Shown here: positions 35,698 through 46,068 of the stretch, in pieces
Layout: every line of letters starts with the position of its first letter
Numbering within the stretch: the stretch's first letter is position 1
Translations under genes and position numbers: made by a program
Assembly: GCA_009809945.1 (NCBI GenBank)
Contig: WTPW01000144.1
Span: forward strand, 65,177-129,176
Direction of reading: 5' to 3'
From: Gigaspora margarita
Taxonomy: Eukaryota; Glomeromycota; Glomeromycetes; Diversisporales; Gigasporaceae
DNA: 64,000 nucleotides
Notes under the pieces: model-generated
The model's input: the letters and a program-made list of their open reading frames with translations, nothing else
What the model was told of the DNA's origin: nothing
The model's database searches: none

Positions 35698-36124
35698 ATA
35701 TATATGATTAATTAACGTTAAAAAAATTATCCTCGTTTCTCTTTCATAACATACATATTACGCTGTTTAAAATTTTACACAATGACTCAGCAGAATCTCT
35801 ATATATTAATAAGCTAAAATAGTTTTTTTTATTGGTTTTGAAATTTTAATAATCGACAAGTGATTTTATAGATTATTGTGATTGTTACACGAAAAACTAT
35901 TCGAGTTGACGCTAATGTTCCAACAATAACATGGGTAACCAGAGTACAACAAGAAAATCCGGATATACAAATGCAAGGAGGATAAAAGCTTAATGACATT
36001 ATTAATTAAGGGCTGCACCAATATAACCAAAATGTCAATCTAGGTGTATATAACGGAAGTTGGTGAAGCAGCCCTCCAAAAGCAAAGCAAATACGCATCC
36101 TCCTCTACCTTCCCTTCATAATTC

Positions 36125-36335
36125 TGGCATTTATGCAACAGCCGGCCTCACCGGCTAAATTATTATTATGCATCGCTAATTTGACTGCAAGGCTTTTGCC
36201 AAAAACCGGCTCGCATTATGTGGATGGGAGCCACCGACTAAATAACAATTATACATCACTTACACAGATGTATACTATATATCTCTTAAAGAAATTTAAT
36301 AAAATTTTAATCTTTGCTATGGAATGCGCTCAGCT
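36125..36335 (+). repeat. Dispersed CACCGGCTAA repeat, member 2
   Basis: It shares GTGGATGGGAGCCACCGACT, TACATCACTTACACAGATGT and AAATTTAATAAAATTTTAAT with the unit at 1-1492 (GGGAGACCACCGGCTGATG, GCACCGATGTACGCTACT) and with 43270-43480. The 163-codon ORF across it reads through a homopolymer and a MITE, so I do not call it. Confidence 0.75.
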
Positions 36336-36336
36336 A

Positions 36337-36617
36337 TTAGGCCACGCAAAGTTAATTTTTCGTTTTGCATTACCCGCCGACCCATTTTTTCAATTTTTCC
36401 AATTTTTTTTTTTTTTTTTTAAGTCCCAATTATGCCAATTATTCTATTTCTGCTATTTAATTTTTTTCCAGAAATTTACTCCGGCATCACCCGATGGAGA
36501 CCTTGGCTTTCCGAAATTGTCCGATAGGACCGATAGAAAAAATCCATCTGCCAACTCCAATTTTCTGAGTTCGTGTTATGCAAAGCGTAAAGTTAACTTT
36601 GTGGTGGCCTTAGATGC
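36337..36617. mobile_element. MITE with TTAGGCCACGCAAAGTTAA-type ends
   Basis: Left arm TTAGGCCACGCAAAGTTAAT and TTTTGCAT oppose the right arm, which reads inward as TAAGGCCACCACAAAGTTAA and CTTTGCAT. The paralogous stretch at 43481-43500 (GGAATGCGCTCAACTATTAT) lacks it, supporting an insertion after CTCARCTAT. CTATTA occurs on both sides (about 36334 and 36628). Confidence 0.8.
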
Positions 36618-36640
36618 AACATAAGACTATTAATTTATAA

Positions 36641-36641
<1 letters not shown>

Positions 36642-36674
<33 letters not shown>
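36642..36674 (+). repeat. Poly-A tract
   Basis: About 33 consecutive A lie between the MITE and the BTB-TLDc gene, followed by CCGACCGACCGACCGG. It could be a retroposition tail or a simple homopolymer. Length is likely to be unreliable in assembly. Confidence 0.85.
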
Positions 36675-36677
<3 letters not shown>

Positions 36678-36837
36678 GACCGACCGACCGGAAATTTTGA
36701 AACCCATCTCTGTTCGATTTTCATATGGGACTATGTATGGATTTGATCTACATAGTACAGTACATTTAACACCCATCGCCCATCACTTCATTGAACAGGT
36801 CTTTCATTTTCTAAATTTATCGATATTGTAGAAAAAA

Positions 36838-38338
36838 ATGGCAGAATTTTTTAAAAAACTTTCCCAGGATTTTACACAACTACTTGAAAGTGAATATGGT
36901 TATGATACAATAATTGAAGTTGGTGAACAACAGAACACTAATCTTTTTAAATTGCATTCGGTAATCTTATACCAACGTTCACCATATTTTCGTCAAAAAT
37001 TAACAAACACAAATAAGAAAAATAATGCTATTGAAATTAAATTACCTCATGTTTCAGCTGAAACATTTAACATTATAATTAAGTAAGTTACGTATGAGAT
37101 TAATTGTTATTAATAAATATGCAAAATTAACAAATAAATTTTATTTACTATTTTAGATACATTTATGGTGGTATAATTTCCTTGGAAAATTTTGAAGCAT
37201 CAGTTATATTTAATCTGCTGATAACCGTTAATGAGTTCATGCTTTCAGAATTGGTTAATCACTTTCAAGATGTACTTATCAATGATAATGCGTCCTGGCT
37301 TCGTTTGAATTTTTCTCGTGTATATCAAATAAGTTTTCTTAATGAAAATTTTAAAAGTTTACAAAAATTTTGTAATGACATTCTTGCAAAACATCCAAGA
37401 ATGATTTTTGACTCTGATGATTTTCTACTCTACAAGAAAATGCTTTAATCGCACTTTTAAAGAATGATGATTTACAAATGGAAGAATCAGAAATTTGGGA
37501 TAAGGTTATTTTATGGGGAAAAGCCAAAACTTCAAATTTACCACCTAATCTTAATGAATGGACTAATTATAATTTTATGTCTTTGAAAACTACTCTTCAA
37601 CATTGTCTACCTCATATTAGGTACTTTCAAATTCCTGGTGAAGATGTCTTAGAAAAAGTTAAACCTTATCGAGATATTCTTGAAAAAAATATGTGGGATG
37701 ATCTTATGTCAAAACTGATAGCACCAAATAGGCCTATTACATCTTTAATTTTACCTCCTCGTAAAAAAGCAACAGTGCAACTTCCTCATCGAAAATCATC
37801 TATTATTACACCATCTTCATCAATAATCACATTGCAGCATGCGGCAGAGATTTCATCCTGGATTGATCGAAGTTCAACAATTTATGACACTACAAAAATT
37901 CCATATGAATTTAAACTTTTAATTAGAGGCAGTAGGGATGGGTTCACAGGCGAAATATTTTACAGGCTATGTGATAATATACCTGGTACTATAGTTATCT
38001 TAAAGGTTAGTGGCACAGATGAGATACTTGGTGGTTATAATCCTCTTATTTGGAAAAATGTTGAGGGGTTGTGTGCTCAAACAGCTGATAGCTTTATTTT
38101 CTCTTTAAAAAATGGAAGCATGGATCAATCCATTCTTAGTCGTACAAAAAATGCATCAGATGCGATTCGTTGTTTTTCAAATGGTCCATGGTTTGGCACT
38201 AATTCCCTTGGGAGTTATATGGATATTAAAAAGTGGTACCAAGATCCAAGTGGTACAACCGACTATAATAAAATTAGAAGCATAGACGGATGGTTTTCTA
38301 TATATGAGTATGAAGTATTTCAAATTTGTAAAATTTAA
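36838..38338 (+). pseudogene. BTB-BACK-TLDc protein gene with one apparent frameshift
   Basis: Exon 1 is 36838-37082. A 74-base GT-AG intron follows, and exon 2 is 37157-38338, about 475 codons in all. Exon 1 gives an N-terminal BTB/POZ domain (DTIIEVGEQQN, FKLHSVILYQRSPYFRQKL) that continues across the intron as KYIYGG. A BACK-like helical region follows, with LQMEESEIWDKVILWG and HCLPHIRYF. The C-terminal half is a TLDc domain (ending GWFSIYEYEVFQICKI), with FKLLIRGSRDGFTGEIFYRLC, GGYNPLIW and DSFIFSL. By family, BTB proteins bind partners such as cullin-3, and TLDc is linked to oxidative-stress functions. The role here is unknown. The frame changes once near 37425-37435, between DSDDFL and LQENALIALLKNDD, consistent with a one-base loss. 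Everything else is intact, so a sequencing error or a very young null allele is equally possible. Confidence 0.85.
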
Positions 38339-38339
38339 C

Positions 38340-38865
38340 ACCTTGTCCTAATCATATGGAATTTAAATTTTAAATTTTAATAAATTTGCTATCATATTTT
38401 AGTTATAGTATTTCTATGTAATAAAATGTTCTTTGTTGGCCGATAAAAGTATGAATCAATTTGTATTTAAATCAAAATTTATTAGTAGAATGGTAAATTT
38501 TGCATTTGTGTTTGTCTTAATAGAAATAAGCAATAAATTCAAATGCCCATTATGCTTAATAAACCAGAGATCAATATAATAGGGCAATCACAAGACAAAA
38601 ATATCTTATATAATGCAACTAAAATTTAGCTATAATAACCATAATGTTCTAATCAAATGTCTTTCTTTTCGTTTTCTGCTACAAATACAGGTATTTAAAG
38701 TATTCGTAATACAAAAATTTTTAAAAATTCAATTTAAAAGCATTTTTGAATTTTAATTATCAAATTAAACATGATTTTAATGGTCCTCAAAAGAAATTTA
38801 TTACAAAATTCCAATTTAAATTGTTAAAGAAATCATGTCTTTAATTATTATTAACAATACACTAT
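38340..38865. other. 3' flank of the BTB-TLDc gene
   Basis: AT-rich sequence. TTTTAATAAATTTGC about 40 bases after the stop may supply a polyadenylation signal. No other gene is seen. Confidence 0.45.
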
Positions 38866-38867
38866 TT

Positions 38868-39470
38868 AGTAAAAAATTGTATGGACTAGCACAAAATAAA
38901 TCTTTGCTCATTTAAAGAATTTTTTTTAAAAAAAATGCAATCATATTTTGTTAAGCTTCTATTGTTGTCATTTTTGTAATCTTTTCTGATGGCATAGTTT
39001 ATATCGGATAATGATTAATGTTTCCATAAAAGGAAAGCACAAGGATGCTTAAACTCTACAAAAATAATTTGAAAGTTTTAAAAGAAATACTCCTTGTACT
39101 TTTAGTGACCAGCTTGTATAATAAAGGATTTTGCTCAATGCACTCTAAAAAGATACATGATCAATATACCATTTAACAGTTTGTACAAAAGAGTAGTGCT
39201 TCAATTACATATAGTAAATTTTAAATAGAAAAAAAGTTTAGTAATTTATGATAATAAGTGATCAAATTCAAGAAATCCGAATTCTTTTAATGTAATTGAA
39301 GGTTATTAAAGCAAGAGCACTAAATAAAATATAGTTTTTTGTTGCTCTTTTTTCAAATTACTGTGATCAGCAAGTAATCAACAAGCACATAAAAATCTTC
39401 AAATTTTCATATACAAAACTTGTGGTATTCTAAACAGAATTTTATAATGCATTCTATATGATCAGGATCC
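38868..39470 (+). repeat. Dispersed 0.6-kb repeat, empty-site copy (pairs with 48353-49155)
   Basis: It is colinear with 48353-49155 through ATGGACTAGCACAAA, GCTTAAACTCTACAAAAA, TACTCCTTGTA, GAGTAGTGCTTCAATTACAT and AACTTGTGGTATTCTAAA. At CAATTACATATAG this copy lacks the 232-bp MITE found at 48673-48904, so it records the pre-insertion site. Confidence 0.92.
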
Positions 39471-39479
39471 TAACAAGCT

Positions 39480-40005
39480 AAAATCATAATATTTTAGAAT
39501 ACGGATTAGCATTAAAGTAAGTTAAGGAATAGGATTAGCAAAGACCATCTCTATACCGTAAATTTATTAATTTAATTATCGTTATTATTATTAATATATT
39601 AATCAATTTTAAAATGATTCAACTTATTGAAACCCAAGGAATTATTTAACATTTTTGGGAATAAAGTTACGCTTATTAACATATAAATCCTGAGCATTTC
39701 TCTTATAAATCATTTAAATTTCATTAGTTGAAAAAATTAGATCTAAACATCTAAATCAAACAATAATAAATTTTTTTAAAAAAAAATTGGGCGTAACTTT
39801 TTAGAAATGACTTCTATGAAGAGGTTTCAATTAAAAAATAAAAAAATAGAAAAAGAAGTGCAATGTCAAAGGTAAATCTTTTAAAATTTTGTGCGTTCTT
39901 TATTAATTAAATAAAATCATATGATATTTAATTGATTATTTTAATTTCATTGATCAAAATCGAATCAAATAAAATTATAATAATGCTGAAATAGTTTTCA
40001 TTATT
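39480..40005. other. AT-rich spacer
   Basis: No gene or repeat pair was recognised. Confidence 0.4.
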
Positions 40006-40007
40006 TA

Positions 40008-40255
40008 GGCCAGACCAATTTTAATTCTCTGTTTAACATAACCCCACCCCCTCATTTTTTTATAATTTATATTAAATAAATAGCCCCCACATTTTTTTTA
40101 AAATCTATATGAACCAATACACATTTAATTAACCAATAAAATCGTAGCATTAATTCTATATAATATGAAAATGTATTTTTTTTTAAATGCCCACCCCTTT
40201 TACAAGCCATCTCATATGATGTTAAACAGAAAATCAAGTTGGTCTGGCCTTAGTT
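40008..40255. mobile_element. MITE with AGGCCAGACCAA ends
   Basis: The left terminus AGGCCAGACCAATTTTAATT and the right terminus read inward (AGGCCAGACCAACTTGATTT) continue through CTGTTTAACAT on both sides. The ends resemble those of 34452-34714 (AGGCGAGACCAACTGGAT), so both belong to a related group. Confidence 0.85.
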
Positions 40256-40259
40256 GAGT

Positions 40260-41155
40260 TACCACCTTAATATCACACCAATGATTTTTAAAAAATACTT
40301 GTAAAAAGGTTTATTATTCTATCCATTATCTAGTAATGCACAGATCTGATTATTTGTGTATCGAATAATTGTGAAAAACTCAAGCCTTTTTCGAGTCATA
40401 AAAAGCTAATAAATAAAACTGAGTAATTGAATAATAAAAAATTTGGTTTATACTAATAATACTTCTTTAACCTTAAACACTAACTAATATCAGAAATCTT
40501 TTCTTTTTTTTTTTTTTTTAACTATGAAATTTTTTTAAAAAAAAGCGAAACTGTATGCATTTGATTATAATACGTAAATTACAATAAACTATATGAATTA
40601 TTATTGTTCTTTTCAAATAATTGCAACTATCTAATAACTTTAGTCTGTTTTACCTGTTATTTTTTTTTTACTATGTAGTATAAGCAAAATTTTTACATAT
40701 AATTAGTTTGGAAATAGAAATAGAATGTATACATATAATTGAGAAAGGCAAATATTGCTTTTTAATATTTTTGAAATTCGTAAGATCAGCGATTCTGATT
40801 AAACACATACGATAAGATACATGTATTAGGGTCAAAATAATTAAAAGAAAACATTCAAAATTTATAATAGATAAATGCGATAAAATAATTTTACCTGGTA
40901 TTGATATAGAAATTAAATCGAAGATGTAAATTTCACATGAAATAAAGCATTTTTAAAATTTTTAATCTTTTATTTTTATTTTTTATATTATTATTTTCAT
41001 TATGTTATGGCTGTTAATTTGAGCTGTGTAAACAATTTTTAAAATCAAACAAAATCGGATGATTAGTAATTTAAACTCATTTGATATAACTATTCTCAAA
41101 AACCGTATAAGTTAGAACAACTATCAATATTTTACTTTAGAAAAATATTTAAGAA
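40260..41155. other. AT-rich spacer
   Basis: No supported gene was found. Poly-T/A runs lie near 40505 and 40665. Confidence 0.4.
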
Positions 41156-41159
41156 TCCA

Positions 41160-42290
41160 CTTTTGAGACGAATAAATCAATTCCAGGACATTTAAAAGCA
41201 AATCTCAAAAATTTAAATGCAAAAATTTAATTTCTAATTTAGCTATTTTCATTCTTATACAACTTTTTTGCTGGCACTAAAAGGTAAAAACTACTATTTA
41301 ATGCTTTTGATTTTATTCTGGATCAAGCCACCGAGATGAATTAAAATCTTAGCACTATCACCACAAATTAAGGGATTACAATGGATTGCGTAAATATGAA
41401 TCTTCATTCAAGTTTTCTAAAAGAAAAATTTTATAATTATATATACTATACTAGGGAACAGGTACTGTTAGATGTCCTAAGCAAAATATTCTAATCTAAA
41501 AACAGAACGCATATAAACACACACAAAACCTTCTATTGCTACACCGCAAAGTCCTTGCTACCATCAAAAGTTATCTAAGAAAATACTTTTGGAATAATGT
41601 ATAAATTTTATAATTTTATCTTTTAAATTGAATGAATATTTGTAGGCACTTTAATTATAAATAAAAGGGTAGAATAAATAAAGATAAATTGAATAAATCG
41701 AATAAATCGAAACATAAAGAGGCGTTGACTATACCAGGTGGAATAATCCTTTAAGTTTCTTTAAAGACAAATCAAATGTTCAACTTCATCAAATGATCAC
41801 AATTAGTAAATACATCCAGCACTTCCTTACAAAGGTGATCCTGAGTATCAGGATGTTTTGCAAGACAATATAGTGCCCAAGAGGATGCAGTATTGATTTT
41901 TTCATGCCCGCTTCAAGTAATATTATAGCCTTTAAATTTAATAAATATATAATTTAAATAAAATTTAATAAAAATTAATAAATTAAACTGGCCAATTACA
42001 GTCAAACCTCGATATAATCACAAGCTCTTGAAGTAAGAATTAGGTGATCATAAAGTTATGACTATATAAAGGTAAATTTTATATAGTTTATAATAGAGAT
42101 TAAAAAATCGTGTGACTATATCAAGAGAGTATCACTATAACGAGGCTTGACTGTAGTTTATAATTTGTTAATTGTTCATATTCTCATTTCTTTTACTAAC
42201 AAAAACAATAAATATTTTCCTTAAACAGTAGCATTTTTTGTTCAATAACTAGTTTCTTAGAAACTTTATTAATAATTTTAATAGAATTAC
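41160..42290 (-). pseudogene. Cytochrome P450 relic, exons 3-6, with MITE insertion
   Basis: On the minus strand, about 42290-42155 matches exon 3 (VEQK region). About 41930-41740 matches exon 4 (LRKEV, DEVEH, then a KETL-like stretch followed by RIIPPG and the GTATAGTC donor). About 41385-41290 matches exon 6 (PLICGDSA aligned with PSIWGDDA; CTCGGTGGCTTGATCC encoding the RWLDP region). About 41270-41225 is the degraded haem loop, and about 41190-41161 is the C-terminus PGIDLFVSK. Frames are broken throughout. A 155-bp Tc1/mariner-type MITE (41999-42153) splits the end of exon 3. It is the paralogue of 34790-35225 and more complete. Confidence 0.87.
41999..42153. mobile_element. Tc1/mariner (pogo-like) MITE, TA target, 155 bp
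   Basis: The ends are CAGTCAAACCTCGATATAAT and, read inward from the right, CAGTCAAGCCTCGTTATAGT. TA flanks both sides (41997-41998, 42154-42155). The paralogous position in copy 1 reads CAAGTAGTTCATAAT with a single TA, which is the expected empty site. CAGTCAAACCTCG-type ends are known from pogo/Tigger-related elements. Confidence 0.93.
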
Positions 42291-42535
42291 TGCGCTTTTC
42301 AAATTACTGTATACTGGAAACCAGAAGTCTAGAAAAAAAGGCAATCTGTGGTTGGTTAGAAATATTGTTAGCCAATCATATGTTGTAATTTTTATAAAAT
42401 TAGAATAGATTTTGGAAGTAAATTTAATATTTAAGGAGTATATGTCAATTTTAGCAGAGCTTATAGTTTTAAATTAAAATCCTAAATTTTAGCGATTATA
42501 GTCATTTGAAAAGTGAATAAAGAAATGCATAACAT

Positions 42536-42825
42536 ATCGGAGGATTTGCGTAATTGATACTGGATTGTATCCTCAAATTTTAATCCGTAATATCCCAAAT
42601 TTTTAGTATAAACAAATAAAACTTTTTTATTTATGTATATATGTATATATAAAAATAATTCAACGGGTAAATAGATACAATTACACTTAGTATCAATATA
42701 TATTGAATTGTTTACCCCTTAATTTATTGTTTGCTACTAAAATTTGGGGTGTTACGGATTAAACTTTGAGGATACAATTTATGATAAATCCAGAATCAAT
42801 GCCGTAAATCTACCGTTATGATGAA
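42536..42825. mobile_element. Fold-back element, copy 2 of 35398-35697
   Basis: Complementary arms contain TTGTATCCTCAAATTTTAAT / TTTGAGGATACAATTT and CCCAAATTTTTAGTA / CTAAAATTTGGGG. Confidence 0.78.
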
Positions 42826-43269
42826 ATATTATTAACGTTAAAAAATTATCATCGTTTCTTCTTCATAGCATTAAGTTATTTAAAAACTTTACACAATAAC
42901 TCAGCAGAACCTCTATTTAAACTAAAATAGTTTTTCTATTATTTTTATTTTCTGCAAATGTTTTATATAGATCATTATGATTGCTGCACGAAAAAAACTA
43001 TTCGATTGACAGCAGGGATACGTTAATATGCAAACGATCACAGGGTAATCCAGAACACAAGAAAATCCGGTATATGCAAGGAGAAAGATAAGTAAAAACT
43101 TAATGAATTTACCAATTCAGGGCAGCGCCAATATAACTAAAATTGTCAGTGCAGGTATGATAATAACATGACAGGTATAAAACGGAAGATCGATGAAACA
43201 GCCCTCCAAAAGCGAAGCAAATTCGCACCCTCCCTTACATTCTCTCAGTAATTCTGCTATTTATGCAAA

Positions 43270-43480
43270 TCCTTTAGATTTCAGCCGGACTAACATTATG
43301 CGTGGGAAACCACCGGCTAAGTTATTATTATACATCTCTAATTTGACTACAAGGCTTCTGGCTAACAACCGGCTCGGATTATGTGGGTGGGAAACCACCG
43401 GCTAATGCCGATTATACATCACTTGCACAGATGTATGCTATATATCTCTCAAAGAAATTTAATAAATTTTAATATTTGCG
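43270..43480 (+). repeat. Dispersed CACCGGCTAA repeat, member 3
   Basis: The motif GGGAAACCACCGGCTAA occurs twice (about 43306 and 43389), followed by TACATCACTTGCACAGATGT and AAATTTAATAAATTTTAAT, as in 36125-36335 and in the 587-bp tandem unit. ORFs of 70 and 81 codons here follow the repeat. Confidence 0.78.
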
Positions 43481-43499
43481 CTGGAATGCGCTCAACTAT

Positions 43500-44960
43500 T
43501 ATATCACATACATGCACTTCATCCATTCGAATTTCACATGGGACTATTGTGATCATCGGTTGGGAGAGCTATGATGGATATCGGATCCTATTTAGCTCCG
43601 ATAAATCACTTGGGTTGAATTTATAACGATTGAACACGGGTTATGAAGTCACGAATTGAATTAATCTGGGTCAGATCAATCTACGTGATTGATTTAAATA
43701 AAATGCATATGATGTGATTAATTAAATATTGGGGGAAAAATATTGGGGGAGGGGGTAATTTATTATAATAATACTTAATAAAGAAACAATAAACAATAAA
43801 ATAATGTATATTAAATAAAGAATACAACAATTACATACTAACCTAAAATGCAACACAATGAGAATCCGATTCTTATTATAAACCTTATAATTAAGACATC
43901 GTAGTCTGAGAAAACTTATTAAGGCGGAAACTCAGGCCTTAATGCTTTTCTTATTACTATAACACTTCACCATCATTTAATCTTCAAGCTTCTCTTCTCA
44001 GCATCTCAGCAATGATGCGTTAGACAAGCCACCAAAACATTGTTCGCATTTTGCTCGACATTTGTATTATTTATGTCTTCGCCACAACAAAGAAGCCTTA
44101 CAATATTCTTGTGGCTTGGGTAATTTGATCTTTGTAACACCAAGTCACATCTACGTCACGATAGTGTGTTAAATCGTCTAATTAATCAAGCCCCAATCAT
44201 AAACTATTATAATAAATAAATCATATGAATTTGTTCAAATTTATCGTGCATCAGTCATACCATATTATTTAATCATAATTTGAGCATTGTAAAGTACGTG
44301 CGTAAAATTTTACACGGAATATGAAGAACCATGAACATTATTTAGTCAAACACCATTTAAAGTATCGCTTGATTTATTTATAAAATATAGTTACATCTTA
44401 ACCTTGTTTAATTTTAACTCTGATTTTCTTTGATTATCGTTTTTAATACAGTACATCTATCTTTTTAAGATATCTTAAAAAATGCAACAAAAATATATTC
44501 TAATAAGTCAGTTCAAAATTGATTAAAACTGAAGTTCTTATTACAATAAACTTTATCTTGGAGGTTATTTGCTTCAAAAATTACTACATCACGTAAAGTT
44601 AAAGTTTTTAAAAAATCGATTAACGAATTGAAATTTTACTTGAATCATTTATTTAATCATTGCCAACGTAAAACAAACGAATTATAATAATTCGCATTTC
44701 AAATTATATAAAGATTGATATATTTTGAAATTTATTTACGGAACATAAATATAATACAAAATTTAATTTAATATAAGATAATACAAAGTTTATCTATAAT
44801 TCCAAAAGATTAAATTTCTTTAGTTAGCACCGAACCAATCGACGAGAGTTTGGATGATTTATTTTTTTTTATAAGTAAAAACTAGCTTTAACTTATAAAA
44901 GAAATAAAAAAAAAACCAAAACTCTTAACGGAAACGAGTTTTTGACTTAATAAAGTTAGA
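43500..44960. other. Intergenic sequence, no supported gene
   Basis: CG dinucleotides are present at ordinary frequency, so this is not part of the decayed tracts. No domain-bearing frame was found. Confidence 0.4.
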
Positions 44961-44964
44961 ATTT

Positions 44965-45195
44965 TTAAGTAATCGAAGAGACCCATGGGTGCCTCACAAG
45001 ACGCCTACTGTCAGCACTTGGTAGTGGGAGATTATGTCCTGAAAGCCATCCCAACGGATTATCCCAACAATATATCCCAACGGCCTTCAAACATTCTCCC
45101 CCAGACGAATCACGTGTATCCGCTGTGCTTATTACCGCATGGATCCAGGTGCGCTTAGTAGCGATGTGTTATACATTAACGGGAGATCGTTACTT
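44965..45195. other. GC-richer island of unknown nature
   Basis: The stretch contains CCCATGGGTGCCTCACAAG, CCCAACGGATTATCCCAAC (with CCCAACGG again) and TTCTCCCCCAGACGAATCAC, in otherwise AT-rich DNA. I could not match it to a gene or pair it with another repeat in the window. Confidence 0.35.
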
Positions 45196-45485
45196 ATCTT
45201 TAATAATAGCATATTAGCGAATATGAGAGATACGTAAATCGCAAAAAGTTTTTAAATAAAAAAAAACAATATAAATAAAAAGTGTAATTGAAAATTATGT
45301 GAACGAAAGGATAAAAGTTTAAAAATGAAATGTTTATAAGTGAAAAAATGTTTATAAGTGAAAATGTAAAAATGTTGAGTAAGGAGTTGAGCAAGGCAAA
45401 AAGAGTTCCTTATATAGATTTTTTTTTTTGCCACGTCTATTGTTTTGAACCCTAGGTGCAATGTTACACTAATGTAACATGATCA

Positions 45486-45976
45486 GGCAAATTCAAAACA
45501 AACGTTAGTTTTGATAAAAATCGCTTTAACTCAAAAATTTGAATAGGATACCACCTTAGCGCTCTAACAAAAAGATTTCCTTGTGCAATTTTACTATATT
45601 GTCTTGTAACTCCTTAACATTATCGCTTCTGTGTTGCTGTAATTATTGTTTTGATATAAAGAAATGCACCATGCACATCGGTTTTCTGTTATGTCGATCA
45701 TGTGGCCGAACTGCCAATCAGATTTCAAGATCACGATTATAAAATTTCAAAACAACCATTCGTTTTGTCAAAAATCGCATATTTACCAAAAGTTTGCATA
45801 AAAAAAACCACCTTTAGTGCACTAACAAAAAGTTCTCCTTGAACGATTTTACTATATGTCTTGCTAACTTTGCCCTCTAACCCTAACCCTAACCCTAACC
45901 CTAACCCTAACCCTAACCCTAACATTAATAATTCAAAAAAATTTGCCTGCGCCACATGACCGACATAACCTGGCAC
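45486..45976. repeat. Imperfect duplication with inverted CATGTGGC motifs around a telomere tract
   Basis: 45486-45626 and 45745-45873 share TTCAAAACAAMC, CAAAAATCGC-like, CTAACAAAAAGWTYTCCTTG and TTTTACTATAT in direct order. CTGTTATGTCGATCATGTGG (about 45688) has its inverted counterpart CCACATGACCGACATAACC (about 45953). The telomere-like array lies between. Confidence 0.75.
45873..45923. repeat. Interstitial (CCCTAA)n array, about 8 units
   Basis: Seven perfect CCCTAA units and a partial one follow CCCTCTAA. Unlike the degenerate tracts at 8.6 and 16.7 kb, this one is clean. The reverse-strand 79-codon ORF showing alternating Leu-Gly is its translation. Confidence 0.95.
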
Positions 45977-46068
45977 AGAATACCTACGTGCTTAGATGAT
46001 CAATATTAAAAATCTAATTGGTGCCGTACGTACCGTAATTTTCTTAATTTATCGAAATCATGCATTAT

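Larger units (their letters stand above)
34763..36335. repeat. Older segmental duplication, copy 1 (pairs with 41693-43490)
   Basis: Colinear blocks include AATAAATCGAAACATAAAGA, CCAGCACTTCCTTA, TTTTTTGTTCAA, AGAAACTTTATTAATAATTT, GTATCCTCAAA, AATTTGGGGT and AATTTGACTRCAAGGCTT. Divergence is greater than between segments A and B. It carries a P450 relic on the minus strand and, at about 35398-35697, a fold-back element also present in copy 2. Confidence 0.9.
41693..43490. repeat. Older segmental duplication, copy 2 (pairs with 34763-36335)
   Basis: This is the same block order as copy 1. Differences include the MITE at 41999-42153, retention of the P450 K-helix end, and loss of the MITE seen at 36337-36617. 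The fold-back element at 42536-42825 is shared. Confidence 0.9.

Noticed and set aside
36133-36624. 163-codon plus-strand ORF
   Set aside because: It runs through a dispersed repeat, a T homopolymer (Phe run) and a MITE, and no part resembles a known domain. The second repeat copy at 43270 does not preserve it.
44965-45195. GC-richer island considered as a solo LTR of a retroelement
   Set aside because: I found no second copy, no target duplication and no TG…CA boundaries that I could defend, so no element was called.
45737-45976. Minus-strand 79-codon ORF with a Leu-Gly run
   Set aside because: The run is the translated CCCTAA array.
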